Shown here: positions 15,502 to 25,898 of the stretch, in pieces
Layout: every line of letters begins with the position of its first letter
How positions within the stretch are numbered: position 1 is the first letter of the stretch
From: Actinoallomurus spadix
GTDB taxonomy: Bacteria > Actinomycetota > Actinomycetes > Streptosporangiales > Streptosporangiaceae
NCBI RefSeq assembly: GCF_024055725.1
Contig: NZ_JAMXMX010000008.1
Span: 248,001-312,000 of the forward strand
Length of the DNA: 64,000 bases
Direction of reading: 5' to 3'
Made by a program: the position numbers and the translations under genes
Notes under the pieces: model-generated
What the model was told of the DNA's origin: nothing
Seen by the model: the letters and a program-made list of their open reading frames with translations, nothing else
Database searches by the model: none

Positions 15502-15975
15502 TCAGATGCGCGAGGCGTGCCGGTGGTCGTTCTCGTCCTCCGGGCCCTTCGGCACGCGGCAGGCGTACTCCAGGAACAGCGCCGCGCCGATCAGCGCGAC
15601 GCCGGCCAGGGCGGTGCCGCCGCTGACGAAGAAGTCGCGCCGGGGCGTCGGCTTGTCCAGCGACGAGATCAGGTAGACGGCCATGCCGGCGAAGCCGCCG
15701 GCCAGCACGGCCGCGGCGTGCGAACTCGCCTTGGCCAGCGCCGCCAGCCGCGCGGCGACCAGCGGCTCGATCGGTTTCGTGTCGGGCTTGTGCTGGATGC
15801 GGGCGCGCGTGAAGAACGCGGTGTACAGCTCGCCGAGGGCGAGCAGCAGCAGTGACGGCACCATCGTCCACGGCAGGATCGGCAGCGACGTGTAGAAGAG
15901 GCGCACCACCGCCCACACGACGACGGCGACGCCGATGAATACGGCGGCCAGGACCGCGATCCGTGTCGGCTTCAC
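15502..15975 (-). CDS. DUF3180 membrane protein
   Basis: A 157-aa protein with four transmembrane helices: IAVLLAAV-like first helix, ILPWTMVPSLLLLALGELYT, HAAAVLAGGFAGMAVYLISS and TALAGVALIGAALFLEYACR. DUF3180 proteins are routinely encoded after folK in actinobacteria. GTG 15975 overlaps the folK stop by 4 nt, so it is the last member of the fol operon. Function unknown. Confidence 0.88.
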   Translation of the reverse strand: MKPTRIAVLAAVFIGVAVVVWAVVRLFYTSLPILPWTMVPSLLLLALGELYTAFFTRARIQHKPDTKPIEPLVAARLAALAKASSHAAAVLAGGFAGMAVYLISSLDKPTPRRDFFVSGGTALAGVALIGAALFLEYACRVPKGPEDENDHRHASRI

Positions 15976-16496
15976 GCGGGCGGCTGCAGGGAGAGGTCGT
16001 CGCGGCGCCGGAGCTCCTGCCCGGCGACCGCGGGCAGCAGGTCCGCAACCCGGCCACGGCCCGGCAGTGCGGCGTCCGGGTCGACGTCCGACCACGGCAC
16101 CAGCACGAACGCCCGCTCGTGGGCGCGCGGGTGCGGCAGGACCAGCTCCGGCTGGTCCGACGTCAGGTCGTCCACGGTGACGATGTCGATGTCCAGCGTG
16201 CGCGGTCCCCAGTGCAGGTCACGGACGCGGTCCATCGACTCCTCGATGTTCAGCACGCGTTCGAGGAGCGACTGCGGCGCCACGCTGCTGTCCGCGACGA
16301 TCACCACGTTGAGGAAGTCGTCCTGCTCCGGGCCGCCGACCGGCTTGGTCTCATAGACCGGCGAGATCGCGATGAAGTCGAGGCCGGGCGCGTCGAACAG
16401 CGCGTCGATGCCCTCCTGCAGGTTGTCCAGTCGGTCGCCGAGATTGCTGCCCAGCGACAGCACGGTTCGGCTCTTCTTCTGCTCAGATGTCGTCAT
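15972..16496 (-). CDS. folK: 2-amino-4-hydroxy-6-hydroxymethyldihydropteridine diphosphokinase
   Basis: HPPK, 174 aa, transfers pyrophosphate from ATP to 6-hydroxymethyl-7,8-dihydropterin in folate synthesis. Signatures: LSLGSNLGDRLDNL, SPVYETKPVGGPEQDDFLNV, the Mg-binding RDLHWGPRTLDIDIV (two Asp) and LPHPRAHERAFVL. It overlaps folB upstream and DUF3180 downstream by 4 nt each. Confidence 0.97.
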   Translation of the reverse strand: MTTSEQKKSRTVLSLGSNLGDRLDNLQEGIDALFDAPGLDFIAISPVYETKPVGGPEQDDFLNVVIVADSSVAPQSLLERVLNIEESMDRVRDLHWGPRTLDIDIVTVDDLTSDQPELVLPHPRAHERAFVLVPWSDVDPDAALPGRGRVADLLPAVAGQELRRRDDLSLQPPA

Positions 16497-16855
16497 GAGC
16501 GGCTCCGGTGGATGGTCACGGCCACGTCGGTGAAGGGGTGGGGCACAGGGGCATTGGGCTTGTGCACGGTGATCTCCACGCTCTCGACCTGTGCCACGTC
16601 GAGGCAGCGGGCCGCCAGTCGCTCGGCCAGTGTCTCGATCAGGTTGACGGGTTCGCCCTCGACCACGGCCACGAGCCGGTCGGCAAGTGCCCCATAGTCG
16701 ACGGTACGCAATAGATCATCTCCGGCGGCGGCCGGGCGGATGTCAAGGCCCAGGGTGACGTCGATGACGAACTCCTGGCCGAGTTCGCGTTCGGCGGGCA
16801 GGACGCCGTGCCGGCCCCACGCCCGCAGGCCCCGCAGCACGATCCGATCGTTCAC
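16493..16855 (-). CDS. folB: Dihydroneopterin aldolase
   Basis: A 120-aa DHNA, which converts dihydroneopterin to 6-hydroxymethyldihydropterin and glycolaldehyde. Signatures: DRIVLRGLRAWGRHGVLPAE, GQEFVIDVTLGLD, TVDYGALADRLVAVVEGEPV, NLIETLAERLA, VEITVHKPNAPV. GTG 16855 overlaps the preceding NTF2-like gene by 4 nt; the stop overlaps folK. Confidence 0.96.
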   Translation of the reverse strand: MNDRIVLRGLRAWGRHGVLPAERELGQEFVIDVTLGLDIRPAAAGDDLLRTVDYGALADRLVAVVEGEPVNLIETLAERLAARCLDVAQVESVEITVHKPNAPVPHPFTDVAVTIHRSRS

Positions 16856-17283
16856 TCCGCCTCTTCCTCCCGGCCCAGGACGGGTGAGCCGTGGTGGAGC
16901 CACAGCCGCCACCCGGCCTCCGTACGTACGAACACGTTGGTGGTCACCACGCTTCCCCCGGTGGTCAGGCCGATGTCCGTCTCCTCCGCGGCGGTGATGA
17001 TGTTCTCCGCGCAGCTCACGACGGCCTGGTCGCCGGAGATCCTGATCTGGGTGTCGGTCAGCACGAACTGGATGTACGGGGTGTTGGCCATGATCAGCGC
17101 CCACGAGCGCAGGACCGCGCTCCGGCCCCGGATCAGCGGCCAGCCCGGATGCACGCACACGACGTCGTCGGCGTACGGGCCGTCCGCCCAGACCGCGCCC
17201 ATCCGGTCGAGGTCCGCGGATTCGAACGCGGCGTAGAACTCGCCGTGTACGCCCTCGACGGCCTGGACGTCCAGCTCGGTCAC
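16852..17283 (-). CDS. NTF2-like (SnoaL_3-type) protein within the fol operon
   Basis: A 143-aa cone-fold protein: FYAAFESADLDRMGAVWADG, VVCVHPGWPLIRGRSAVLRS, WALIMANTPYIQFVLTD, TTNVFVRTEAGWRLWLHHGS. This NTF2-like family includes small enzymes and binding proteins, and the pocket could take a small cyclic ligand. It sits between folP and folB with 4-nt overlaps on both sides, so it is co-translated with pterin enzymes; a pterin-related role is inference only. GTG start at 17283. Confidence 0.85.
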   Translation of the reverse strand: MTELDVQAVEGVHGEFYAAFESADLDRMGAVWADGPYADDVVCVHPGWPLIRGRSAVLRSWALIMANTPYIQFVLTDTQIRISGDQAVVSCAENIITAAEETDIGLTTGGSVVTTNVFVRTEAGWRLWLHHGSPVLGREEEAE

Positions 17284-18131
17284 CGGGCGGCTCCCCAGGC
17301 GGCGGCGACGCGTACGGCGTCGGCGTTGGGCCGGACCTCGTGCACGCGGACGCACCAGGCTCCGGCGGCGGCGGCCAGCGCGGTGATCGCGACCGTGGCG
17401 TCGTCGGACTCGGCGAACGGGCGGGGCGTCCCGTCGGGCGCGGCGAGCAGCCGGCCGAGGAACCGTTTCCTCGAGGCCGCCACGAGGACCGGGTGGCCGA
17501 GCGCCCGCAGGGCGTCGAGGTGGGCGAGGAGAGTCCAGTTGTGATTGTCCTCGGGCCGTTTGGAGAACCCGAGGCCCGGGTCGACGATCAGCAGGGACGG
17601 GTCGACGCCCTCCTCCAGCACCGCGTCGATGCGGGCCCGCAGCTCGTCGCGCACCTCGCGGACGACGTCCTCGTACACGGCGCGCTTGTCCATGTCGTGG
17701 CTGTGCCCGCGCCAGTGCATGACGACGTACGGGACGTGGGCCTTGGCCACCGCGCGCGGCATGGCGGGGTCGGCCAGCCCGCCGCTCACGTCGTTGACCA
17801 GCCGGGCGCCGGCGGCGACGGCGGCCTCGGCGACCTCCGCCCGCATCGTGTCGACGCTGACCGGCACGCCCTCGGCGGCCAGCGCGTCGATCACCGGGAT
17901 GATCCGGCGCAGCTCCTCGCGCAGCGAGACCCGCTGCGCGCCGGGCCGGGTCGACTCACCGCCGACGTCCACGATGTCGGCGCCCTCGGCGACGAGAGCG
18001 AGGCCCCGGCGGATCGCGGCGTCATGGTCGAACCAGGCGCCGCCGTCGGAGAAGGAGTCGGGCGTGACGTTGACGACGCCCATGACGAGGCAGCGCCCGG
18101 GATCGGGCAGGCCGGCGACGCTCATGGTCAT
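17280..18131 (-). CDS. folP: Dihydropteroate synthase
   Basis: A 283-aa DHPS, which condenses hydroxymethyldihydropterin pyrophosphate with p-aminobenzoate; it is the sulfonamide target. Signatures: MGVVNVTPDSFSDGG, DIVDVGGESTRPGA, VSVDTMRAEVAEAA, VNDVSGGLADP, IVDPGLGFSKRPEDN, VLVAASRKRFLG, AWCVRVHEV. All canonical motifs are present, so it should be active. First gene of the tightly overlapped folP-NTF2-folB-folK-DUF3180 run. Confidence 0.97.
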   Translation of the reverse strand: MTMSVAGLPDPGRCLVMGVVNVTPDSFSDGGAWFDHDAAIRRGLALVAEGADIVDVGGESTRPGAQRVSLREELRRIIPVIDALAAEGVPVSVDTMRAEVAEAAVAAGARLVNDVSGGLADPAMPRAVAKAHVPYVVMHWRGHSHDMDKRAVYEDVVREVRDELRARIDAVLEEGVDPSLLIVDPGLGFSKRPEDNHNWTLLAHLDALRALGHPVLVAASRKRFLGRLLAAPDGTPRPFAESDDATVAITALAAAAGAWCVRVHEVRPNADAVRVAAAWGAAR

Positions 18132-18158
18132 ACTCGTCAGCCTAGAGGGTCGCCAGAA

Positions 18159-19901
18159 TCACGGACGTTTCAGACCGGGGATGCGCAGGCGCGGCCAGAC
18201 GATGAACGCCTCGGCCTCCAGCGCCGCCAGGGCGATGCGGGGCGCGTCGTTCAGGCTCGGATAGACGAAGAACCTCGGCTGCCACACCGGCTGGAACTTG
18301 GCGTTGAACTTGTACAGCGACTCGATCTGGAACCAGCGGGACAGGAAGATCAGCAGGCCGCGCCAGGCCTTGAGGACGGGACCGGCGCCGATCCGCTCGC
18401 CACGGGCCAGCGCCGCGCGGAACACCGCGAAGTTCAGCGAGATCCGCTTGACGCCCAGGTCCGAGGCGGCCTTGAGCGCCTCGACGATCAGGAAGTCGTT
18501 GAGACCGGGCTGCGCGGACCGGTCGCGGCGCATGAGGTCCAGGGACAGGCCGTCCGCGCCCCACGGCACGAAGTGCAGGATGGCGTGCAGTTCGCCGTCC
18601 TTCGTCGCCGTCGCGACCACACAGTCCTCGTCGCCGGGCTCGCCCACCCGGCCGAGCGCCATCGAGAAGCCGCGCTCGGTATCGGTCCCGCGCCAGGCGT
18701 CCGCCCGGGCCCACAGCGCCCGCAGCTCGTCGGGGGCGAAGTCCTTCTCGCGGCGCACCTCGGCGGTGTAGCCCTGGCGGGCCACCCGGTTCACCATCTG
18801 CCGGACGTTGCGCATCGTCCGGCCCTCCAGGGAGAACTCGGCGGCGTCCACGATCGCCTCGTCGCCGAGCTCCAGCGCCGACAGGCCCGTGTCGCGGCAC
18901 CAGATCTCCGCGCCGAGCTCGCTGCAGCCCATCACGGCGGGCGCCCAGGCGTGCCGGGCCGCCTCCTCCAGGAACGCCTGGATCGCGCCGGGCCACGCCT
19001 CCGGGTCGCCGATCGGGTCGCCCCCGGCCAGCATCACGCCGGACACCACGCGGTAGGTGACGCACGCCTTGCCGGTCGGCGACCAGATCACGCTCTTGTC
19101 GCGGCGCAGTGAGAAGTAGCCGAGCGAGTCGCGGGCGCCCTGCCGGTCGAGCAGGGCCCGGATCCGCTCCTCGTCCTCGGCGGACATCGAGGGGGCGGGC
19201 TCGGCCGGGCGGAGGAACAGGAACGCCGTCGTACCCGCGGTGAACAGGCCGAGCGAGCCCAGGATCAGGCTGAGCAGGTCGTTCCGGCCGTCGGAGACGA
19301 ACGTCACCGGCCCGGAGACGCCGAACAGACCGCCGAGGACGTGCCACAGCCGCTCGGAGAAGGTGTAGTCGCGGACGAGACCGTGCCGGTTCACCGCGAT
19401 GAACAGCAGGCCGACCCCGACGCTGGCCGCCGCGAGGAACGACCCGACCCACAGCGCCCGCCACCGCGTGCGCGGGTCGCCGGTGGCGTAGAACTCGTCG
19501 CGGAGGTACAGCAGCGCCCCCAGCATCGCGGCCGCGACGATCGCCGACAGCGCGAAGTCCTTGACGACATGGGAGACGATCGTGAAGGCGAGCAGGCCGA
19601 CCACCGCGCGCCAGGCCCGGCGCTTACGGCGGCGCAGGCCGTGGGACAGCAGGAGCAGCAGGAACCCGGCGACGAGCGTGGCCGTACGGGCCGCGTTGTT
19701 CACCGAGCCGGGGACGTACTCGTCGAGCCGCACCATCCGGCGGTGCCACTCGGGGAGCAGGGCGCCGACGACGTCGTGCAGGCCGATCAGGAACGACAGC
19801 CATCCGGCCACCGCCGGTACCCAGCGCCGCCGCAGGCGGCGTTCCAGCGCGCCCTCGCCCGGCTCCGGGCGCGCCGGCGCTTCCTGCTTCGTCCCCATCA
19901 C
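18159..19901 (-). CDS. Phosphatidylglycerol lysyltransferase-like membrane protein (DUF2156)
   Basis: A 580-aa membrane protein: six or more hydrophobic segments in residues 30-240 (SFLIGLHDVVGALLPEWH ... SLILGSLGLFTAGTTAFLFL), then a cytosolic LPG_synthase_C/DUF2156 domain with a duplicated GNAT fold (SVIWSPTGKACVTYRVVSGV ... GRTMRNVRQMVNRVARQGY ... LDLMRRDRSAQPGLNDFLIV). MprF/LysX-type proteins aminoacylate phosphatidylglycerol, lowering envelope charge and resisting cationic peptides. The lysyl-tRNA synthetase domain of mycobacterial LysX is absent. It lies 27 bases upstream of folP and may be co-transcribed. Confidence 0.88.
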   Translation of the reverse strand: MMGTKQEAPARPEPGEGALERRLRRRWVPAVAGWLSFLIGLHDVVGALLPEWHRRMVRLDEYVPGSVNNAARTATLVAGFLLLLLSHGLRRRKRRAWRAVVGLLAFTIVSHVVKDFALSAIVAAAMLGALLYLRDEFYATGDPRTRWRALWVGSFLAAASVGVGLLFIAVNRHGLVRDYTFSERLWHVLGGLFGVSGPVTFVSDGRNDLLSLILGSLGLFTAGTTAFLFLRPAEPAPSMSAEDEERIRALLDRQGARDSLGYFSLRRDKSVIWSPTGKACVTYRVVSGVMLAGGDPIGDPEAWPGAIQAFLEEAARHAWAPAVMGCSELGAEIWCRDTGLSALELGDEAIVDAAEFSLEGRTMRNVRQMVNRVARQGYTAEVRREKDFAPDELRALWARADAWRGTDTERGFSMALGRVGEPGDEDCVVATATKDGELHAILHFVPWGADGLSLDLMRRDRSAQPGLNDFLIVEALKAASDLGVKRISLNFAVFRAALARGERIGAGPVLKAWRGLLIFLSRWFQIESLYKFNAKFQPVWQPRFFVYPSLNDAPRIALAALEAEAFIVWPRLRIPGLKRP

Positions 19902-20077
19902 GGCCCCACAGCGTCGTCGTCCGGGCGTGCCCGGTCTGCCATCAGCACCGACATCGGCTCCTCGGCGTCCGGGCCGCAGTCTCCCGCGATGCGGGACTAC
20001 TCGTTCGACGATTGGTCAAGGCATGGAGTTCGCCGCGAACCCGTTCGGTGAGGAGGCCGTCACCCTGGGGAGAGGTG

Positions 20078-20674
20078 TCAGCGGCCGAGGATGAGGCTCA
20101 TCGCCTCCGCGCGGGTGCTCGGCGACTCGCGGAAGTCGCCGCGCACCGCCGACGTCACCGTCTTCGCGCCGGGCTTGCGGACGCCGCGCATGGTCATGCA
20201 CAGGTGCTCGGCCTCGATGACGACGATCACGCCGCGCGGCTTCAGGAACTCCATCAGCGCGTCGGCGACCTGCGACGTCATGCGCTCCTGCACCTGCGGC
20301 CGCCGTGCGTACACGTCGACGAGCCGGGCCAGCTTGGACAGCCCGGTGATCTGGCCGCGGGCGTTCGGCGTGTAGCCGACGTGCGCGACGCCGTGGAACG
20401 GCACGAGGTGGTGCTCGCAGGTGCTGTACACCTCGATGTCCTTCACGAGCACCATCTCGTCGTGGTCGGCGTCGAAGACGGTGGTGAGGACGTCCTCGGG
20501 CCGCTGCCGCAGGCCGGCGAACTGCTCGGCGTACGCCCGGGCGACCCGCGCCGGGGTGTCGAGGAGCCCGTCGCGGTCGGGGTCCTCCCCGACCGCGAGC
20601 AGGATCTCACGGACCGCCTTCTCGATCCTTGCCTGATCGATCGGCGGTCCGTGCGGGGTGAGCTCCTCGGTCAC
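20078..20674 (-). CDS. folE: GTP cyclohydrolase I
   Basis: A 198-aa GCYH-I that opens and rearranges GTP to dihydroneopterin triphosphate, the first folate step. Zinc/active-site motifs [12 protein letters not shown] and [14 protein letters not shown] are intact, as is [23 protein letters not shown] 20674 overlaps the ftsH stop by 4 nt, so folE is translationally coupled to ftsH. Confidence 0.97.
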   Translation of the reverse strand: MTEELTPHGPPIDQARIEKAVREILLAVGEDPDRDGLLDTPARVARAYAEQFAGLRQRPEDVLTTVFDADHDEMVLVKDIEVYSTCEHHLVPFHGVAHVGYTPNARGQITGLSKLARLVDVYARRPQVQERMTSQVADALMEFLKPRGVIVVIEAEHLCMTMRGVRKPGAKTVTSAVRGDFRESPSTRAEAMSLILGR

Positions 20675-22686
20675 GCGCTGCCTTCGGAGTCGCTGTCCTG
20701 GTGGGTCTCACCGAGCGCCGGGCGGGACGAACCGCTGCCGTTGCCCTGGGTGAGGTCCTGGACGTCCTTCGGGCCGAGCAGCGCGAGCTCCTTCGGCGTC
20801 AGCACCGGCGGGCGGTCCGACGGGAGCCGCTTGCCGTAGCCGCTGTAGGACGGGGCGGCCGGCCGCTTCTGCACCGGCTCGAAGATCTCCAGCACCTGGG
20901 CCTTGGAGAGGGTCTCCTTGTCCATGAGCTGGAGCACCAGGTTGTCGAGCACGTCGCGGTACTCGACGAGGATCTCCCACGCGATGTCGTGCGCGGACTC
21001 GATCAGGCGACGGACCTCGTCGTCGATCGCCGAGGCGATCTCCTCGGAGTAGTCACGGTTGTGCGACATCTCCCGGCCGAGGAACGGCTCGCCGTTGCCC
21101 TCGCCGAACTTGCGGGCGCCGAGGCGCTCGGACATGCCGTACTCGGTGACCATCTTGCGGGCGATCGAGGTGGCCTTCTCGATGTCGTTGGCCGCGCCGG
21201 TGGTCGGCTCGTGGAAGACCAGCTCCTCGGCGGTACGGCCGCCGAGCAGCATCGCGAGCTGGTCGAGCATCTCCGACCGGCTGGCGAGGAACTTGTCCTC
21301 CATCGGCAGCGTCATCGTGTAGCCCAGCGCCTGCCCACGGGACAAGATCGTGATCTTGTGCACGGGGTCGGCGTTCGGCAGCGCGTGCGCCACGAGCGCG
21401 TGACCGCCCTCGTGGTAGGCGATCGTCTTCTTCTCCCGGTCGGACATGACCCGGCTCTTGCGCTCCGGGCCGGCCATGACCCGGTCGATCGCCTCTTCGA
21501 GGGTGTTCATGTCGATCTGCTTGCGGTCCATGCGCGCCGTCAGCAGAGCCGCCTCGTTGATCACGTTGGCGAGGTCGGCGCCGGTGAACCCGGGCGTACG
21601 GCGGGCGATGGTGTCCAGGTCGACGTCCGGGGCGAACGGCTTGCCGCGGCCGTGCACCCGCAGGATGCCCTTACGGCCCTCCAGGTCCGGCCGGTCGATG
21701 ACGATCTGCCGGTCGAAACGGCCCGGGCGCAGCAGCGCCGGGTCGAGGATGTCCGGCCGGTTCGTCGCGGCGATCAGGATGACGCCGCCCTTGACGTCGA
21801 AGCCGTCCATCTCGACGAGCAGCTGGTTCAGCGTCTGCTCGCGCTCGTCGTGACCGCCGCCGAGACCGGCGCCACGGTGCCGGCCGACCGCGTCGATCTC
21901 GTCGACGAAGATGATCGAAGGGGCATTCGCCTTGGCCTGCTCGAACAGGTCGCGGACGCGGGAGGCGCCGACACCGACGAACATCTCCACGAAGTCCGAA
22001 CCGGAGATCGAGTAGAACGGCACGCCCGCCTCACCGGCGACCGCGCGGGCCAGCAGCGTCTTACCGGTACCGGGCGAGCCGTAGAGCAGCACGCCCTTGG
22101 GGATCTTCGCCCCGATCGCCTGGAACTTGGCGGGGTTCTGCAGGAACTCCTTGATCTCCTGCAGCTCCTCGATCGCCTCGTCCGCCCCGGCGACGTCCGC
22201 GAAGGTCGTCTTGGGGGTGTCCTTGGTGACCAGCTTGGCCCGCGACTTGCCGAAGTTCATCACCCGCGAGCCGCCGCCCTGCATCTGGTTCATGATGAAC
22301 AGGAAGATCAGCACGACGACGACGATCGGCAGGAAGCTGAACAGCAGGCTCAAGAAGACGTTCTGCTTCGGCACCGAGGTGTTGTAGCTCTTCAGCTGGC
22401 CCGCGTCGGCCTTCTGCTGGAGCAGCTTGGCCAGGTCGTTGCCCTGGCCGCTGACCCAGGAGGCCTGCATCTGCTTGCCGTTGTTGAGCTTGACCTCGAT
22501 CCGCTGATCCTTGTCGATGATCTGGGCGGACTTGACCTGGTTGTTCTGGATGGCCTGGACGACCTTCGAGGTATCGGCCTTCTCGTACGAGCCGCCGGGA
22601 TTGATCCCGTACATGACGAGGAGCACCAGCGCCCCGAAGGCCAGAATCCACAGCAACGGCCCGCGAAAGTAGCGCTTCAGATCCAT
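20671..22686 (-). CDS. ftsH: ATP-dependent zinc metalloprotease FtsH
   Basis: A 671-aa membrane AAA protease that extracts and degrades membrane and misfolded proteins. Two N-terminal transmembrane helices ([38 protein letters not shown]) flank a small extracytoplasmic domain. Walker [14 protein letters not shown], Walker [32 protein letters not shown], zinc motif HEGGH plus a downstream Asp-containing helix. Full length, with a typical low-complexity C-terminal tail. Confidence 0.98.
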   Translation of the reverse strand: MDLKRYFRGPLLWILAFGALVLLVMYGINPGGSYEKADTSKVVQAIQNNQVKSAQIIDKDQRIEVKLNNGKQMQASWVSGQGNDLAKLLQQKADAGQLKSYNTSVPKQNVFLSLLFSFLPIVVVVLIFLFIMNQMQGGGSRVMNFGKSRAKLVTKDTPKTTFADVAGADEAIEELQEIKEFLQNPAKFQAIGAKIPKGVLLYGSPGTGKTLLARAVAGEAGVPFYSISGSDFVEMFVGVGASRVRDLFEQAKANAPSIIFVDEIDAVGRHRGAGLGGGHDEREQTLNQLLVEMDGFDVKGGVILIAATNRPDILDPALLRPGRFDRQIVIDRPDLEGRKGILRVHGRGKPFAPDVDLDTIARRTPGFTGADLANVINEAALLTARMDRKQIDMNTLEEAIDRVMAGPERKSRVMSDREKKTIAYHEGGHALVAHALPNADPVHKITILSRGQALGYTMTLPMEDKFLASRSEMLDQLAMLLGGRTAEELVFHEPTTGAANDIEKATSIARKMVTEYGMSERLGARKFGEGNGEPFLGREMSHNRDYSEEIASAIDDEVRRLIESAHDIAWEILVEYRDVLDNLVLQLMDKETLSKAQVLEIFEPVQKRPAAPSYSGYGKRLPSDRPPVLTPKELALLGPKDVQDLTQGNGSGSSRPALGETHQDSDSEGSA

Positions 22687-22877
22687 TTATGCGGTGCCCC
22701 ACGATGGGGCCCGTCCCTCCTGACCAGCGTCTCCAAGACCCCGCCGCGAATGCGCCGAGGCGGCCTTCCCGAGTGTGGCTCCCCGCGTTGCAGCCGGGAT
22801 ACCGAAGGTACACCGGTCTCACGGAAGACCGCAGCACGACGACCGGTGCCCTACTTCGCAACTAGCAACGTACTAAG

Positions 22878-23450
22878 CTAACCCTCTTGTTCCCCACTTC
22901 CACCGTAGACGTGTGGGGCAAGTGTTCCGACGAACGGAAGGTTGCGGTAGCGCTCGGCGTAGTCGAGGCCGTAGCCGATCACGAACTCGTTCGGGATGTC
23001 GAACCCGAGGTACTTCACGTCGACCTCGATCTTGGCCGCGTCCGGCTTGCGCAGCAGCGCGCAGACCTCGATGGACGCGGGGCCGCGCGACTCCAGATTG
23101 CTCATCAGCCAGTGCAGGGTGAGCCCCGAGTCGATGATGTCCTCGACGATCAGGACGTGGCGGTCCATGATGTCCGCGTCGAGGTCCTTGAGGATCCGTA
23201 CGACGCCGGAGGACTGGGTCCCGGAGCCGTACGAGGAGACGGCCATCCAGTCCATCGAGACGGGCGAGCGGAGCGCGCGGGCCAGGTCGGCCATGACCAT
23301 GACCGCGCCCTTCAGCACCCCCACGAGCAGGATCTCCCGGCCCGCATAGTCGGCGTCGATCTGGGCTGCGAGCTCCCGGATCTTGCTCTGGAGCTCCTCC
23401 TCCGAGATGAGCACCTTTTCGAGATCTGCCCGCATGTCCGTTTCGTCCAC
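22878..23450 (-). CDS. hpt: Hypoxanthine phosphoribosyltransferase
   Basis: A 190-aa purine salvage enzyme converting hypoxanthine/guanine plus PRPP to IMP/GMP. The PRPP motif is [15 protein letters not shown]; also [39 protein letters not shown] and [23 protein letters not shown] 23450 has gaaagg at proper spacing; the frame stays open to ATG 23480, which lacks a good ribosome-binding site. Placed between tilS and ftsH, the common arrangement in Gram-positives. Confidence 0.95.
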   Translation of the reverse strand: MDETDMRADLEKVLISEEELQSKIRELAAQIDADYAGREILLVGVLKGAVMVMADLARALRSPVSMDWMAVSSYGSGTQSSGVVRILKDLDADIMDRHVLIVEDIIDSGLTLHWLMSNLESRGPASIEVCALLRKPDAAKIEVDVKYLGFDIPNEFVIGYGLDYAERYRNLPFVGTLAPHVYGGSGEQEG

Positions 23451-23509
23451 CGCAGAGCCTTTCGCGATCATGACATCCACTTCACGCCCGCCCGGAAACT
23501 CCGGGTTGC

Positions 23510-24505
23510 CTACTTATCGGAGGATTCGGACGGCCCGAAGAGCAGCTTTTCATACCTCCGCCACGCCCTGACGCGGCCGGGTAGGTCCACGTGGGACTGG
23601 CCCCGCCACGCCGTGACGAGGGCGTCCACCGCGTCGACGTGGACCGCCGCCAGGGTCCCCGGCGGACTGCCCGCGGCGATCGCCGCCCGGCGCAGGAGCC
23701 GCGTGCGCACCGCCCGCGGCAACCCGGCCAGCACCCCCACGGCCAGCACGGCCCCGGCACCCCCCGCCTCCTCGGCTTCCCGGAGGGCGCGCTCGGCCCA
23801 GGCGTCGAGGGCGTCGGCGTCGTCGCGCAGCATCCGCGCCGTACGGGCCAGGGCGGCCGCCACCCCCGGCCCCAGCTCCTTCTCCAGCAGCGGCAGGACG
23901 TTCCGGCGGATCCGGGACCGGGTGAACGCCGGGTCGTCGTTGTGCGGGTCCTCCCACGGGTCCAGGCCCATCGCCAGGCAGGCGCGGCGGACCAGGTCAC
24001 GGTCGAGGTCCAGCAGCGGCCGGCGGTAGCGGCCCGCCGTCCCCGCCATCCCGGCCAGCGAGCGGGCGCCCGAGCCGCGCGCCAGACCGAGCAGCACCGT
24101 CTCGGCCTGGTCGTCCCGTGTGTGCCCGAGCAGGACCACGGTGGCGCGGTGCCGCGCGGCGGCGTCGGCGAGCGCGGCGTACCGGGCGTCACGGGCGGCG
24201 GCCTCGGGACCACCGGACGTCCCCACCGTCACGCGTACGGCCTCGGCCGGCTCCAGACCGAGCCGCGCCATCGCCCGTACGACCCCGGCGGCGCGCTCGG
24301 CCGAGCCCTCCTGCAGGCCGTGGTCGACGGTGACGCCACCCGCCCGATGGCCGGATCTGGCCGCCTCGAAGGCCAGCGCCCCGGCCAGGGCCAGCGAGTC
24401 GGCGCCGCCGCTGCACGCGACGAGCACCAGGTCGCCCGCGTCGATCTCGCGGAGGGTGCCGCGGACCGCGAGGCGTACCGCCGCGACCGCCGGATCAGGT
24501 CCCAC
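23510..24505 (-). CDS. tilS: tRNA(Ile)-lysidine synthetase
   Basis: A 331-aa N-type PP-loop ATPase that converts C34 of the AUA-reading tRNA-Ile to lysidine; essential. The PP-loop is [16 protein letters not shown], followed by [44 protein letters not shown] and [23 protein letters not shown] 24505 is the first usable start after an upstream low-complexity stretch. Encoded just upstream of hpt. Confidence 0.94.
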   Translation of the reverse strand: MGPDPAVAAVRLAVRGTLREIDAGDLVLVACSGGADSLALAGALAFEAARSGHRAGGVTVDHGLQEGSAERAAGVVRAMARLGLEPAEAVRVTVGTSGGPEAAARDARYAALADAAARHRATVVLLGHTRDDQAETVLLGLARGSGARSLAGMAGTAGRYRRPLLDLDRDLVRRACLAMGLDPWEDPHNDDPAFTRSRIRRNVLPLLEKELGPGVAAALARTARMLRDDADALDAWAERALREAEEAGGAGAVLAVGVLAGLPRAVRTRLLRRAAIAAGSPPGTLAAVHVDAVDALVTAWRGQSHVDLPGRVRAWRRYEKLLFGPSESSDK

Positions 24506-24610
24506 GGTCCCATTCTCCAGCGCGACGCCGACCCGAGGGGCGTCTTGGCACCATTCACCCCCGTACGGCGCCGCCCACCGCCCCGGAGACGGCACCCGGG
24601 CGCCTCGGGG

Positions 24611-25732
24611 TCACTCGGCGGGCGGCAGCTCCGGCTTGCCGACCACCCGGCCGATCCACAGGGCGGGATCCTTGATCTCTGCGTGCGTCGGCAGCGTGTT
24701 CGGGGACGTCCAGACGCGGTTGAACTGCTCCATCCCGACCTGCTCGATCACGGTCCGGACGAACTGCGAGCCCTCGGCGTACTGCTTCATCTTCAGGTCG
24801 AGGCCGAGCAGGCGGCGCATGACCCGGTCCACCCCGGACCCGCCCTCGCGGCGGTGCTGGAACTTGGCGCGGATGTCCGCCACACTCGGCACGACCTCGG
24901 GACCGACGGCGTCCATCACGTAGTCGCCGTGCCCCTCGGCCAGCGTCATCACGGCGGTGAGCCGGTCGAGGATCTCCCGCTGCTCCGGCGTCTGGATCGC
25001 GTCGATGAGGTTGCCCTCACCCCCGCGAACCGCGTCCGCGACGGCCTCGCCCACGTCGCGCAGCCGATTCAGCAGCGCTCCGGGATCGAGGTCGGCGGCG
25101 AGCAGGAACGCCGTCATCTGGTCCTGGACGTACGCGCGCAGCCACGACACCGACGCGAACTGCGCCCGGTGGGTCTCCTCGTGCAGGCACACCCACAGCC
25201 GGAAGTCGCGGGTGTCGACGTCCAGCTCCTGCTCGGCGTGCACGATGTTGGGCGCGACCAGCGTCAGCCGCCCCGTCGGCGCGCGGCCCGTCGGGTCCGG
25301 CGGCAGGAACAGCTCGTACTGGCCCAGCACGCGGCTGGCCATGTACGCGAGGATGGCCCCGACCTGAGCCCCGGTGACCCGCGAGCCCACGGCCTGGATG
25401 ACCGCGCCGCCGGCGCCGCCGCCGATCCCGCCGAGCATCCCGCCGCCGCCCCTGCGCTCCTGCAACTGCTCCATCAGGGGTTCGAGCACGACCCGGAAGC
25501 CGTCGACGTTCGCCTTGATCCACCCCGGCCGGTCGACGACCTTGGCCGGAGACGGGTCCAGCCCCCCGTCCATCCCGGTGAACTCGCGGACATGGCCCTG
25601 CGCGGTCCGCGACAGGTCTCTCAGCTCGGCGACGACCTGGCGGGCCTCGGTGGGGCTCACCTGTGGTCCCGAGCGGACGAGGCGGGTCCCCGTCTGTACG
25701 GCGACGTTCCAGTCGATCATGGATGCTGGCAT
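24611..25732 (-). CDS. Zincin-like metalloprotease-family protein (DUF2342)
   Basis: A 373-aa protein of the actinobacterial DUF2342/zinc-dependent metalloprotease family, sometimes labelled F420-biosynthesis-associated. LWVCLHEETHRAQFASVSWL carries the HExxH motif, and EGHGDYVMDAVG further on supplies a likely third ligand. A Gly-rich hydrophobic stretch (GMLGGIGGGAGGAVIQAVG) lies near residue 105. Substrate unknown. ATG 25732 (MPASMIDWNVAVQTGTRLV) follows ggagagg. Its position between dacB and tilS is typical of actinomycetes. Confidence 0.87.
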   Translation of the reverse strand: MPASMIDWNVAVQTGTRLVRSGPQVSPTEARQVVAELRDLSRTAQGHVREFTGMDGGLDPSPAKVVDRPGWIKANVDGFRVVLEPLMEQLQERRGGGGMLGGIGGGAGGAVIQAVGSRVTGAQVGAILAYMASRVLGQYELFLPPDPTGRAPTGRLTLVAPNIVHAEQELDVDTRDFRLWVCLHEETHRAQFASVSWLRAYVQDQMTAFLLAADLDPGALLNRLRDVGEAVADAVRGGEGNLIDAIQTPEQREILDRLTAVMTLAEGHGDYVMDAVGPEVVPSVADIRAKFQHRREGGSGVDRVMRRLLGLDLKMKQYAEGSQFVRTVIEQVGMEQFNRVWTSPNTLPTHAEIKDPALWIGRVVGKPELPPAE

Positions 25733-25898
25733 CACGTAACCTCTCCGGCCGGGCACCTCTAACCGTACGTCCCCGCTCTTCCCGGGGGCATGCCCATATC
25801 CACCCAACGCGCGGACGGCCCCGATCGACTCCCACCGGCGGCCGCCGGAGAGGTCGGCGCGGTCCCGCAAGGCGGCGGACCGGCTCCCCGGGGAGCGG

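Noticed and set aside
19902-20077. A 23-codon frame starting at 20023 between folE and the lysyltransferase-like gene
   Set aside because: Too short, no ribosome-binding site, no similarity recognised; the gap probably only holds the promoter of the lysyltransferase-like gene.
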